Shown here piece after piece: positions 23,100-31,470 of a DNA stretch of 64,000 bases. The notes beneath the pieces were generated by a model, which ran no database searches, had not been told where the DNA came from, and saw nothing but the letters and a program-made list of their open reading frames with translations. Within the stretch, counting starts at the first letter, position 1, and every line of letters begins with the position of its first letter. Location of the stretch: NCBI RefSeq assembly GCF_030269925.1, contig NC_085124.1:7068001-7132000 (forward strand), written 5' to 3'. A program made the position numbers and the translations under genes. The DNA comes from Bombyx mori (taxonomy: Eukaryota; Arthropoda; Insecta; Lepidoptera; Bombycidae).

Positions 23100-24140
23100 A
23101 TGGAGTGGACGCTTAAAGAAGACCGTGTTGCAGTTATTGCGTTGCATCGTTGCGGTTACGCGCCAATTCAAATATTTAACATACTGAAAATTTTGAATAT
23201 AACCAAAAGATTCGTTTATCGTACTATCAAACGATACAATGAAGACTCTAGTGTAGATGACAGGTCAAGAAGTGGTCGCCCTCGGTCTGTTAGGACTCCA
23301 GCAGTGATAAAAGCAGTGAAGGCGCGAATTCAAAGATATCCCAAACGTAAGCAGAAACTGTTGGCCCTTCAGATGAGGTTAAGCAGAACCACGGTGAAAA
23401 AGGTGTTAAATGAAGACTTAGGGCTTCGGGCATATCGAAGAAAAACAGGACATCGTTTGAATGCTCGTCTAACGGATCTGAGACTGAAGAGATGCCGCGC
23501 TTTGTTGAAGTGGTACGCGGGAAAAAAATATCGGGAAATTCTTTTTTCGGATGAAAAAATTTTTACCGTAGAAGAGAGCTACAACAAACAAAATGATAAG
23601 GTGTACGCACACAGTAGTGAAGAAGCGAGCAACCGTATTACGCGTGTCCAACGAGGTCATTTTCCATCCTCGCTCATGGTATGGTTGGGAGTTTCTTATT
23701 GGGGCTTAACAGAGGTACATTTTTGTGAGAAAGGTGTAAAAACGAATGCAGTTGTGTATCAAAATACAGTCCTGACGAACCTTGTGGAACCTGTTTCTCA
23801 TACCATGTTCAATAACAGGCACTGGGTATTCCAACACGATTCGGCGCCAGCTCATAGAGCGAAGAGCACACAAGACTGGCTGGCGGCGCGTGAAATCGAC
23901 TTCATCCGGCACGAAGACTGGCCCTCCTCCAGTCCAGATTTGAATCCGTTAGATTACAAGATATGGCAACACTTGGAGGAAAAGGCGTGCTCAAAGCCTC
24001 ATACCAATTTTGAGTCACTCAAGACATCCTTGATTAAGGCAGCCGCCGATATTGACATGGACCTCGTTCGTGCTGCGATAGACGACTGGCCGCGCAGATT
24101 GAAGGCCTGTATTCAAAATCACGGAGGTCATTTTGCATAA
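23100..24140 (+). CDS. mariner transposase, DD37D type, intact
   Basis: A 346-residue protein predicted to cut and paste its own element between inverted repeats, acting on TA targets in the nucleus. The N-terminal part (about 1-50) is helix-turn-helix-like, followed by the linker SGRPRS (58-63) and a second DNA-binding region. The catalytic acidic residues are D151 in FSDEKIF, D247 in FQHDSAPAH and D285 in SPDLNPLDY. There are 37 residues between the second and third, which is the DD37D spacing rather than the DD34D of classical mariners. Silkworm elements with this spacing are known. No stop or frameshift is visible and the length is full. The start ATG follows in-frame stops in the leader, so this start is well supported. 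Whether it is active cannot be told from sequence. Its 3' inverted repeat is now 5.6 kb away, which would hinder movement of this copy but not supply of enzyme to others. Confidence 0.93.
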   Translation: MEWTLKEDRVAVIALHRCGYAPIQIFNILKILNITKRFVYRTIKRYNEDSSVDDRSRSGRPRSVRTPAVIKAVKARIQRYPKRKQKLLALQMRLSRTTVKKVLNEDLGLRAYRRKTGHRLNARLTDLRLKRCRALLKWYAGKKYREILFSDEKIFTVEESYNKQNDKVYAHSSEEASNRITRVQRGHFPSSLMVWLGVSYWGLTEVHFCEKGVKTNAVVYQNTVLTNLVEPVSHTMFNNRHWVFQHDSAPAHRAKSTQDWLAAREIDFIRHEDWPSSSPDLNPLDYKIWQHLEEKACSKPHTNFESLKTSLIKAAADIDMDLVRAAIDDWPRRLKACIQNHGGHFA

Positions 24141-24151
24141 ACTTTAGTGTC

Positions 24152-24156
24152 ATAAG
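24152..24156 (+). repeat. BEL/Pao target-site duplication, left
   Basis: ATAAG immediately before the left LTR, repeated at 29753-29757 after the right LTR. Five bases is usual for BEL/Pao. Confidence 0.9.
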
Positions 24157-24360
24157 TGTTCGATTTTGGGGTTTACATTTTGAAATCTCCCGCCAACTTG
24201 CCCGGTACTCGCGCAATCAAAACTGAGCGCGACACTGGCGCTACGTGTTGCCGCAGTTTGTGCAACATAAGAAACAGGAGTCGTGAAATCTTTGAGCAGT
24301 TGGCGGTAAGTCCGTAATTCTTTAAATCTTTAAAATATCATAAAACTGAGCTATCGTACA
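24157..24360 (+). repeat. left LTR of the BEL/Pao element
   Basis: 204 bp from TGTTCGATTTTGG to GAGCTATCGTACA. No difference from the right LTR was found by reading. It should contain the promoter, but no convincing TATA box stands out. Confidence 0.93.
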
Positions 24361-24981
24361 TTTATGATCATTCGACCGGATTTTACCTGTTACGAAATCA
24401 AATACCAGTGATTCAGTATAACAAAAACGTAGTTATTGTAAAAACAATTCCTACAAAAACTTTTATTCGTAAGTAGGTAGTTGTTGCGTTTTTGTGAAAA
24501 ACATAACTTCTGTGTTTTGTGTTTTACAATAAAGAAATTTATACAGTGATTCATAATATACATCGGCGTTCAGGTATTTAGTATTATTTTCGTTACAATA
24601 TTAAACTTTATTTCAAATTTGTTGCGAACTTTTTAATACATATACATATCTGACGCCTTGCCGCCATTACTGGTAGTAAATTAAATTTCAATAAAATAAC
24701 CATAAAATATTTTTATTGATAATTCTTATTGTTTGCTATTGAATTAAATCTTAGAATCTTTAATTTTGTCGGATTAAATAGTTTTTAACCATAGTATTGT
24801 CTTCGAATATTAATTAATTAATTATTAATATTGTTTGGTGTTACAATTTTACTTGGTAGAATTTCTTTTAATATTTGTTGTTTGATTATTCGTATTTTAT
24901 AACATTCTACTAATTCGTAAATTGTGTTTTAAACAAATTAATTTGTAAATTCATAAGTACCTACCTAAATAAAATTGTAAG
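24361..24981 (+). other. leader between left LTR and gag
   Basis: 620 bp, AT-rich and non-coding. The first bases (TTTATGATCATTCGACCGG) do not offer a TGG-starting primer-binding site. Confidence 0.6.
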
Positions 24982-26163
24982 ATGGCGAAAGCAACATCTG
25001 GAAAAAAAGCAATAAGTTCCGATGACGATGTCGATCAGTTGTTGCAACCACATCAGACAACCAAGGAGATTGCATTTATGCGTTTACAATCGTTGTACGA
25101 GATGTCACGAGTAGTTAGAAGTAATACTGATATGCAGCCACAATTTCGCGCCCGTTTTAGAGATATTGTCGCTTTGAGAACTGCATATGAAAGTGCTATG
25201 AGTGAAATGATTTGTGTCCAAAAACGTTATAATGCGTCATATGTACCGTCATACGACCAAATCAAAGCATTTGATGAGATGTATTACTCTGTTTGTGATA
25301 TCGCGGATAGTCTAAATTTATCAGGTAGTGATAATACTAGATGTGATTTCGGTTCCGGTAAAACTGTAAAACCTCGATTACCGAAATTAGAAATTTTCCA
25401 CTTTGACGGAAAGTTAGAAAATTGGCCCACATTTAGAGACACTTTTACTAGTTTAGTACATTCTAATACTGATATAGTTGATATTGAAAAATTTTATTAC
25501 TTATTGTCGGCTGTGAGTGGTCCAGCACTCACTATCGTAAAATCAATGCCGATAACAGCAACAAATTATTCCATTGTATGGAATTCTTTAGTTACACGTT
25601 TTGAAAACAAGAGGGCGCTAGCGACTACATATTTAGATAAAGTCTTTAGTTTTCAACCATTACAATATGAGTCAGTAGACGGCCTAAATACCTTTTTACA
25701 AGCGTGTCAAGATAGCGTCAAAGCATTAAAATCATTAGACATACCAGATTTATCAAGTTTTGTTTTGTTTTATGTAGCTTTGCGTAATTTGGATTCAACT
25801 ACTAGGCGCGCATTCGAAAACAAAGGTGTACCGGGTGATCTTCCGACATTTGAGGGTCTTATCGCTTTCGTGGAAAACCAGGTCCGTATCCTGGAGATGT
25901 CGGAAAGTAAATCGGTCTCAAACCAAAGCATAGACAATGCAAAACCTATATACGCAAAGGGTTACCAGAATACCAGTCGTTTTGATAAAAAGCTTAATAT
26001 TCCAAATGCCAGGGTAGGTGCGCCTAGAACATCTTTGGCCTCAGCCGCAACTGCGGCTACTAAGAATCTTCAGAACGAACAAAATTCGAATGAAACTTTA
26101 AATAAAATTAAAAAAAAGTGTGTGTGTCCGCTCCGACGCACGACTGGAGTTTACTGGATATAA
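24982..26163 (+). CDS. BEL/Pao gag protein, C-terminus cut by an insertion
   Basis: 393 codons from an ATG close to the leader. The protein would form the capsid of retrotransposon particles in the cytoplasm. The region from about residue 131 (RLPKLEIFHFDGKLENWPTF) to about residue 310 is the conserved gag domain found in BEL/Pao polyproteins, including GLNTFLQACQDSVKAL and FEGLIAFVENQVRILE-type text. The frame then enters a lysine run (KIKKK, codons for 26113-26118) where the zinc knuckle should begin. The last roughly 15 codons are read from inserted DNA up to a stop at 26161-26163. In an intact relative gag would continue into the knuckle and protease now found from about 26817 in another frame. 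Confidence 0.85.
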   Translation: MAKATSGKKAISSDDDVDQLLQPHQTTKEIAFMRLQSLYEMSRVVRSNTDMQPQFRARFRDIVALRTAYESAMSEMICVQKRYNASYVPSYDQIKAFDEMYYSVCDIADSLNLSGSDNTRCDFGSGKTVKPRLPKLEIFHFDGKLENWPTFRDTFTSLVHSNTDIVDIEKFYYLLSAVSGPALTIVKSMPITATNYSIVWNSLVTRFENKRALATTYLDKVFSFQPLQYESVDGLNTFLQACQDSVKALKSLDIPDLSSFVLFYVALRNLDSTTRRAFENKGVPGDLPTFEGLIAFVENQVRILEMSESKSVSNQSIDNAKPIYAKGYQNTSRFDKKLNIPNARVGAPRTSLASAATAATKNLQNEQNSNETLNKIKKKCVCPLRRTTGVYWI

Positions 26164-26816
26164 ATATAAATTTGTGTCAGTTGAATACAGTAAAATATGG
26201 AAGTTACGTATTCTAGTGAGAATGATCCGGGAGTTGCGGAACACGTGGATGCGGTAATTAAGTAAGTCTATATAATTCACTTTTACAATTAATATATAAG
26301 TTGTCCATTCACTGATAGAAGGAATTGTTTATATTTAATAAGCTTTATTAATAAATGATTTGTAGCGGGTTATATTCGGGTATCAACCCACTAACAGTTG
26401 ATACGTTCAGGAATCGAACCCGAACGGCGTCCGGCCACAAGCAAAACGATGTCGGTAAATTAAACGAAACAATACGAGAAATAGTTCTATATTACGACAA
26501 CACGATACACTACAGATTATTAACAAATTAACGAGACACAAAACAAACGACTAACAAATATATGAAAATACAATAATGAGAGAAACGCGCGATCAGTACG
26601 AGGCTTTGTGGCGGACTGCCGGCGCAGCAGCCCGGCGTCACCTGCGATAACGCGGCCGCGCGTTGGCTCCTGATTGGCGCGCGCACGCATCACGCAATCA
26701 GGAGCCAATCAGGCGCATAACGCATTTCGTGTGACATGCTAGTACGATTTTGGTCCCCATAATTTTCATACCCCGGGCCTATATATGTAAATCGATTCTA
26801 AAGGAGTAAACTCCAA
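26119..26816. mobile_element. block of about 700 bp inserted at the gag zinc-knuckle junction
   Basis: The gag frame stops matching at KKK and resumes with a CYYC knuckle at about 26820, so roughly 700 bp are foreign. Edges are approximate. Near the ends GGAGTTTACT (26135-26144) and its inverted form GGAGTAAACTCC (26803-26814) could be terminal or subterminal repeats. Inside are a 65-nt open stretch with ATG (26197) followed by a donor-like GTAAGT (26262), a perfect 14-bp inverted repeat TTGGCTCCTGATTG/CAATCAGGAGCCAA (26663-26676, 26695-26708) in a GC-rich part, and a box-B-like GGTTCGATTCC on the minus strand (26410-26420). I do not recognise the family. Confidence 0.55.
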
Positions 26817-29345
26817 AAATGTTATTATTGTCGCAAGCCTCATTCAATATATCGGTGCTTCGAATACAGTGATCTCACTCCTGAACAACGGCTTCAAAAA
26901 ATAAAACAGTTGAAGCTATGTGAAAATTGTTTGCGTGATGATCATATATTAAAGAGTTGTCCATTTAGGGTACGTTGTACAGTTTGCAAAAATATGCACC
27001 ATCACACACTTCACATCGATGCTGGCGCTGGTGCCATTTCAGGAAATAATGCCAGCTCGGTGGCTCTTACCGTTTCTACAACTTCGACAGTCTTGCTCGG
27101 AACCGCAATTATACACGTCGCAGATTGTTGGGGCATTTATCAACCCGTACGTGCTATAATTGACAGTGGTGCCATGACGGGCTACATAACTCAAGACTGT
27201 GCATTAAGGTTAGGACTAGGGCGGAGAAAGTGTGATTTCGATTCCATTGGTCTAGGTGCCAAGCCTATTGCAGATCTGGGGCTAACTACCTGTACTGTAA
27301 AACCGCGTCAGTGCCATAGCCCCATATTAACTACCGATGTAGTCATAGTTGCAAAAATAGCCGGAAATCTACCGGCTATGTCTATCTCAGATGATGTGAT
27401 CCGTAAATTTCAAAATCTTCCACTTGCTGATCCAACTTTTGGTACACCGGGTCCCATCGACATGTTACTGGCCGGAGATCTGTTTCCTCAAATTTATGAT
27501 GGAGAAAAAATCATGCCACAAGATAAGAATATGCCGGTGGCATTGCATTCCATTTTCGGTTACGTTATTGCAGGTCAACTCTTTACTTCGGCTCTTAGAA
27601 CTTTAAACACGGAAAATCATCATATCAAAAGCAATAATACAAAATCATTTGTGGCCCTTTCTGTGAACTTGGAGAAAGAAACGCAGTCTGTCTCTGAGAA
27701 GGAAAGCATTCTTATCAACGAACCACAACATCAAGATAATATATTAGCAGGGACATTGTTTGATCGCGATCGTAACCGTGATAAGAAAAGTAGATGTTTC
27801 GTAAACTACCCTTTACAACCTTTTTATAAACTTGATGTTTCATATGGAGCAGAAGAACATAAATACATTAATATAGAAAAGAAGTTGGAACGCCATCCGA
27901 ATTTAAAATTTATTCGTGAGTACGAAAATCTTGGTGGACACAAGAGCCACGTAGGCGCGGTACAAAACGTGGATTCGAAATTTATCATCCCGCATCTTTG
28001 TATTTTGTGGCTTTCTAATACAACAAACAAATTTGGAGGCGTGTTTAACGCATCATGCAAAACACATGAGTGGTTTAACGGCCTCTATTGGCTTAATGAC
28101 TTCCAGTCAGAGGGTCCAGTTAAACCTATAACTCTAAGCCTAGAACGAAAAACTTTAAGTACTGTACTTGTCTCAACAGAAGTCATAGAAGCATATTCAC
28201 TGTTGGATCTCACTAACAGATACTCTAGTTTTAGTAAGCTTGTGAGTATAATCGCGCGGTCTTACTTGTTCATCCACAACTATAGAGTCTTTCAATTAGA
28301 ACGTAGATCGCTGTTTGTGGATGACAGCAGAAAGGCTCACGACATTATTATTAAAATCGTACAAAGTAATTCATTTGTGGACGACATTATGGGTTTACAA
28401 AAAGGTCAAAGATGTTCTCAGAGTTTGCGGAAACTAATTACCTTCATGGGTTCAAACTGTTTCCTCAGGGTGGGGGGTAAATTGTCTAATTCTAGTCTTT
28501 CACCTAGGAAACATTCTTTACATTTACTCAAAAATTCAATTTTTACAAACATTTTAATAGATTATTGTCATAAATTTTATTTATATGTTGGTCCTCGCAC
28601 TTTGCAAGGAATTACAACAAGTCAATGTCTCATGATTATTTCACATAATGCCAATTTTGTGTCGGCTACGAAACATTCAGCAGATGTTACGCGTTTTTTC
28701 GAGTCTTACTTAGAAAGTTTATCAAGAGAACTTGTAGCGCGTAATATTCGTCGGAGCCATAACCCTCCTAGTGGTGGTCGCTTCGGTGGTTTCTATGAGT
28801 CTGCAATAAAATCGGCTAAATTATATTTGAAACGGATTGTAGGAGACAAATCATTTCCATTCAAAGAGCTCCGAACGCCTTTTGCTTGGGTTGAAGCAGT
28901 TTTCAATTGTAGACCGCTATGTCCACTGTTTGATGATCCAGAGGAGTTCCCAGTGCTGACGCCGGCACATGTTGTGATCGGGCGGGAATTGTTCGCTGTA
29001 CCGGTATTCGATATCAGTGAGCATCGTTTTTTGCCTCGCGAGCGGTGGAAAATTTTACAACTCTTTTCACAACTTTTTGGGAAATGGGGGGGCCAAGAAT
29101 ACCTCCACACATTTCAGCAGCGACAAAGGTGGTTCAACAACTGTCGAATTTTAGTTCTCATTAAATCACACGCACCACCACCTTTACAGTGGGATCTAGC
29201 GCGAGTCACTGTATTTAAGTCAGGCGTGGATGGTGTCGTGCGAGTGGTTAAAATTCGTATAAAAAATAACGAAACGGCGCGTCCTGTCGTTAAGCTCTGT
29301 CCGCTCCCAATAGCGACGGACATAGAGTTAGCATTAAAAACATAA
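26817..29345 (+). pseudogene. BEL/Pao pol with reverse transcriptase/RNase H and integrase-core deletions, frame open
   Basis: The open frame is 811 codons from the ATG at 26910 and can be read back in the same frame to the first knuckle cysteines at 26820. Using ATG numbering, a second knuckle-like CENC/CTVC region lies at 4-28, then an aspartic protease active site DSG at 85-87. A pre-RT region with LERHPNLKFIREYENLGG-type text (327-343) leads to the RT start VFNASCKT (378-385). Immediately after SEGPV (about 404) the sequence jumps to integrase N-terminal text (LRVGGKLSN 519-527), so the RT catalytic motif and RNase H are absent. In integrase the first acidic residue is deleted. The second acidic site is replaced by H in ISHNANFVSA (577-586), while the glutamate of GGFYES (626-631) remains. 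The protein ends with the C-terminal pol region. Loss of enzyme activity is certain, yet the frame has survived, which is unusual for decay. Confidence 0.85.
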
Positions 29346-29540
29346 AAATTAACTCATAACAAGATTACATAAAGGTAGGCCTTTGTGTGATCTCTCTTTT
29401 AGTTATAAGTCAAGTTTATTGTTTAAATACTTGGATTTAATTACTTAAAATAATTTTAATATAAATACAGTCCACTGTGAAACTGAATCATCAAAACATT
29501 GTTATTGGTATCGTAATGGGAAATCCGGGCGGATTTCGGT

Positions 29541-29548
29541 GGGGGGAA
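29541..29548 (+). promoter_or_regulatory. polypurine tract of the BEL/Pao element
   Basis: GGGGGGAA directly before the right LTR. This is the expected plus-strand primer site. Confidence 0.8.
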
Positions 29549-29752
29549 TGTTCGATTTTGGGGTTTACATTTTGAAATCTCCCGCCAACTTGCCCGGTAC
29601 TCGCGCAATCAAAACTGAGCGCGACACTGGCGCTACGTGTTGCCGCAGTTTGTGCAACATAAGAAACAGGAGTCGTGAAATCTTTGAGCAGTTGGCGGTA
29701 AGTCCGTAATTCTTTAAATCTTTAAAATATCATAAAACTGAGCTATCGTACA
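29549..29752 (+). repeat. right LTR of the BEL/Pao element
   Basis: 204 bp and apparently identical to 24157-24360. Followed by the duplication ATAAG (29753-29757) and then the interrupted mariner 3' end. Confidence 0.93.
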
Positions 29753-29757
29753 ATAAG

Positions 29758-29862
29758 AATCTATGTTTTGTTAAGTTCATTTTGGTATATGAATGGTTAC
29801 ATAATGAATAAACTTGTTTCAATTATTTTACATTAAACATGTGACAGAATTTATGACCTGAC
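29758..29862 (+). repeat. mariner 3' end and terminal inverted repeat
   Basis: 105 bp of mariner 3' untranslated sequence ending in the inverted repeat TTATGACCTGAC (29851-29862), followed by target TA. Confidence 0.85.
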
Positions 29863-29865
29863 TAG

Positions 29866-29905
29866 GTACAAGAAGAAGAACAAGAAGATAGAAGAAGAAG
29901 ATTAT
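29866..29905. repeat. AGA-rich simple repeat
   Basis: AGAAGAAGAACAAGAAGATA-type tract just outside the mariner. Confidence 0.75.
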
Positions 29906-30118
29906 TCTGTAATCCATGTCGGTACAAATAACTATCGTTATGCACTCTTTAGAGCTACAAATGTTTAAAAGAAGGTTGATCGTTCTTAGGGCGAAAACAA
30001 AGTTGCCGCTTAAAATCACGAAATTTAACCGGTAGGAATTTCGCTATAAAATTAAAGGCAAACTAATAATGTTAAAGAGTTAAAGTCATACTAAGAAAAC
30101 AAAATATATTGTCAATAT

Positions 30119-30540
30119 TTGGAACTTCTGGCTCTGCGGAGGGACTTTGGTTCCCTCTGTATTTTGTACCGTAAGTTCCATGGGGAGTGCTCTGAGGAAT
30201 TGTTTGAGATGATTCCTTCATCTCCTTTTTATCATCGCACCTCCCGCCATCGGAGCAGAGTTCATCCATATTATCTAAAACCGCTGCGTTCATCGACAGT
30301 GCGTTTCCAGAGGTATTTTTTGCCACGTACCATCCGGCTATGGAATGAGTTCTCCTCCACGGTGTTTCCCGAGCGCTATGACATGTCCCTCTTCAAAAGA
30401 GGCTTGTGGAGAGTATTAAGCGGTAGGCAGCGGCTTTGCATTGCTGAGCTTTGCATTGCTGAAGTCCATGGGCGACAGTAACTACTCATCATCAAATGGG
30501 CCATATGGTCGTCTGCCTACAAGGGCAATAAAAAATAAAG
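30119..30540 (+). pseudogene. CR1-like LINE, C-terminal end (family D)
   Basis: About 115 open codons match the region after reverse transcriptase in CR1-like LINEs common in moths, with landmarks FHGECSEELFEMIP, FLPRTIRLWNEFSSTVFP and ERYDMSLFKRGL. The stop is at 30479-30481. The 3' end reads CGTCTGCCTACAAGGGCAAT followed by AAAAAATAAA. Endonuclease and reverse transcriptase are absent, so it is 5'-truncated. Diverged copies of the same family lie at 34525, 41640, 55100 and 59330. Clade assignment is from memory of these motifs. Confidence 0.75.
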
Positions 30541-31328
30541 GTAAACCCAGCCTAACCGAAGCGACGTCGGATGCGTGTTTAAAAAAAACCTAAAACATAT
30601 CATTGGGTTTGCCTCGGTCATGTTTTGAAATTCGAAAAGATAGTGTGTATTTTACCGAAATTCTTCAGTATATTTATATTATGGTATTTTGGTAGTTGAT
30701 ATACAAGAAATGCTATCATAAATAAACAAACCTATTTACAACACTCCAATAATAAACTTAGGACAAATAATCAGAAGTGGTATGCGTGAGAGAATTTAGT
30801 TAGAAATCAATTTTAAGATGTTACTAATAAATAAAAAAATACTTTACTAACCTCGTCGGGCTATTCGTTAGCAACTTTGGCTATTTTGCCATGGAGCTCG
30901 ATTTAGCTTGCAGATTGGATTAAGTATTTTTTTCTCTACCTATTCGCTGGCAACCTAAGGGGTATTCCAAACGGCTACGCATGGACGGGTAAGTATCAGC
31001 GCTAGCGGTAGAACCTTTAAAAGACTTGACTAGTATACTTTAGATTTCTGTTGCTGCTTAAAGAACCAATAGCTTTAATTCTTTTTGCTACAAACATGCA
31101 GAAGAGTTCACGACTAATTCAGGGTTAAGTAGTGGCTGTTGCTCACAAAGTTTGCAAAAGGATACCACGGGGTCAAACTCTCAACTCTATTGTTTTATAA
31201 TAATGCAGCTATATTCTTCAAATGCGAAGCTTAGATAGATAGTACACTAGTTCTTACATTTACACGTACAGGCTCATATTAAACGCCCTACCATCAATAA
31301 TATGGATGAGTGAAATAGCTTACTTTGT
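30541..31328. other. unassigned stretch
   Basis: No supported gene or repeat. Confidence 0.4.
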
Positions 31329-31470
31329 TTTTTTTTTGTATTACTTAGATAGATGGAGCTCATAGACATCACTAAGCTAAATGTCGCTACTCATATTGAG
31401 ACTGATATAATTTAAAGTTCTTGGTAGCAGAGTCCAATCTTTAAATCGCAGAGTGCAGGCAGTCACGAAA
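31329..31470 (-). repeat. SINE family B/C remnant
   Basis: Poly(T) at 31329-31337, then TTACTTAGATAGATGGAGCT and CATAGACATCACTAAGC-type text in the same order as better copies. Strongly diverged. Confidence 0.5.

Larger units (their letters stand above)
24157..29752 (+). mobile_element. BEL/Pao LTR retrotransposon, internally deleted (5.6 kb)
   Basis: Two 204-bp LTRs in direct orientation, TG...CA ends, a 5-bp duplication and a GGGGGGAA polypurine tract before the right LTR define the element. The LTRs look identical by eye, which indicates a recent insertion. Coding content is a BEL-type gag, a zinc-knuckle and aspartic protease segment, a short stub of reverse transcriptase and a partial integrase. 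The core of reverse transcriptase and all of RNase H are missing, so this copy cannot copy itself. A block of about 700 bp separates gag from pol. No canonical TGG primer-binding site is seen just after the left LTR. Confidence 0.92.
22962..29862 (+). mobile_element. mariner transposon (DD37D), split by a BEL/Pao insertion
   Basis: Terminal inverted repeats begin GTCAGGTCATAA at 22962 and, on the other strand, at 29862. They match at about 20 of the first 23 positions. TA dinucleotides flank both ends (22960-22961 and 29863-29864). Without the inner BEL/Pao element and one copy of its duplication, the mariner is about 1.3 kb, the usual size. It encodes one intact transposase. The pre-insertion site reads TACCTAGGTA, a palindrome centred on the target TA. 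The BEL insertion lies 11 bp after the transposase stop, so the coding region is untouched while the 3' repeat is displaced by 5.6 kb. Confidence 0.9.

Noticed and set aside
26410..26420. A tRNA gene from the perfect box-B word on the minus strand
   Set aside because: No box A at normal distance and no acceptor stem pairing.
26520..26708. Minus-strand 62-codon frame inside the inserted block
   Set aside because: It passes through the inverted repeat and GC-rich part, with no motif. Chance is likely.
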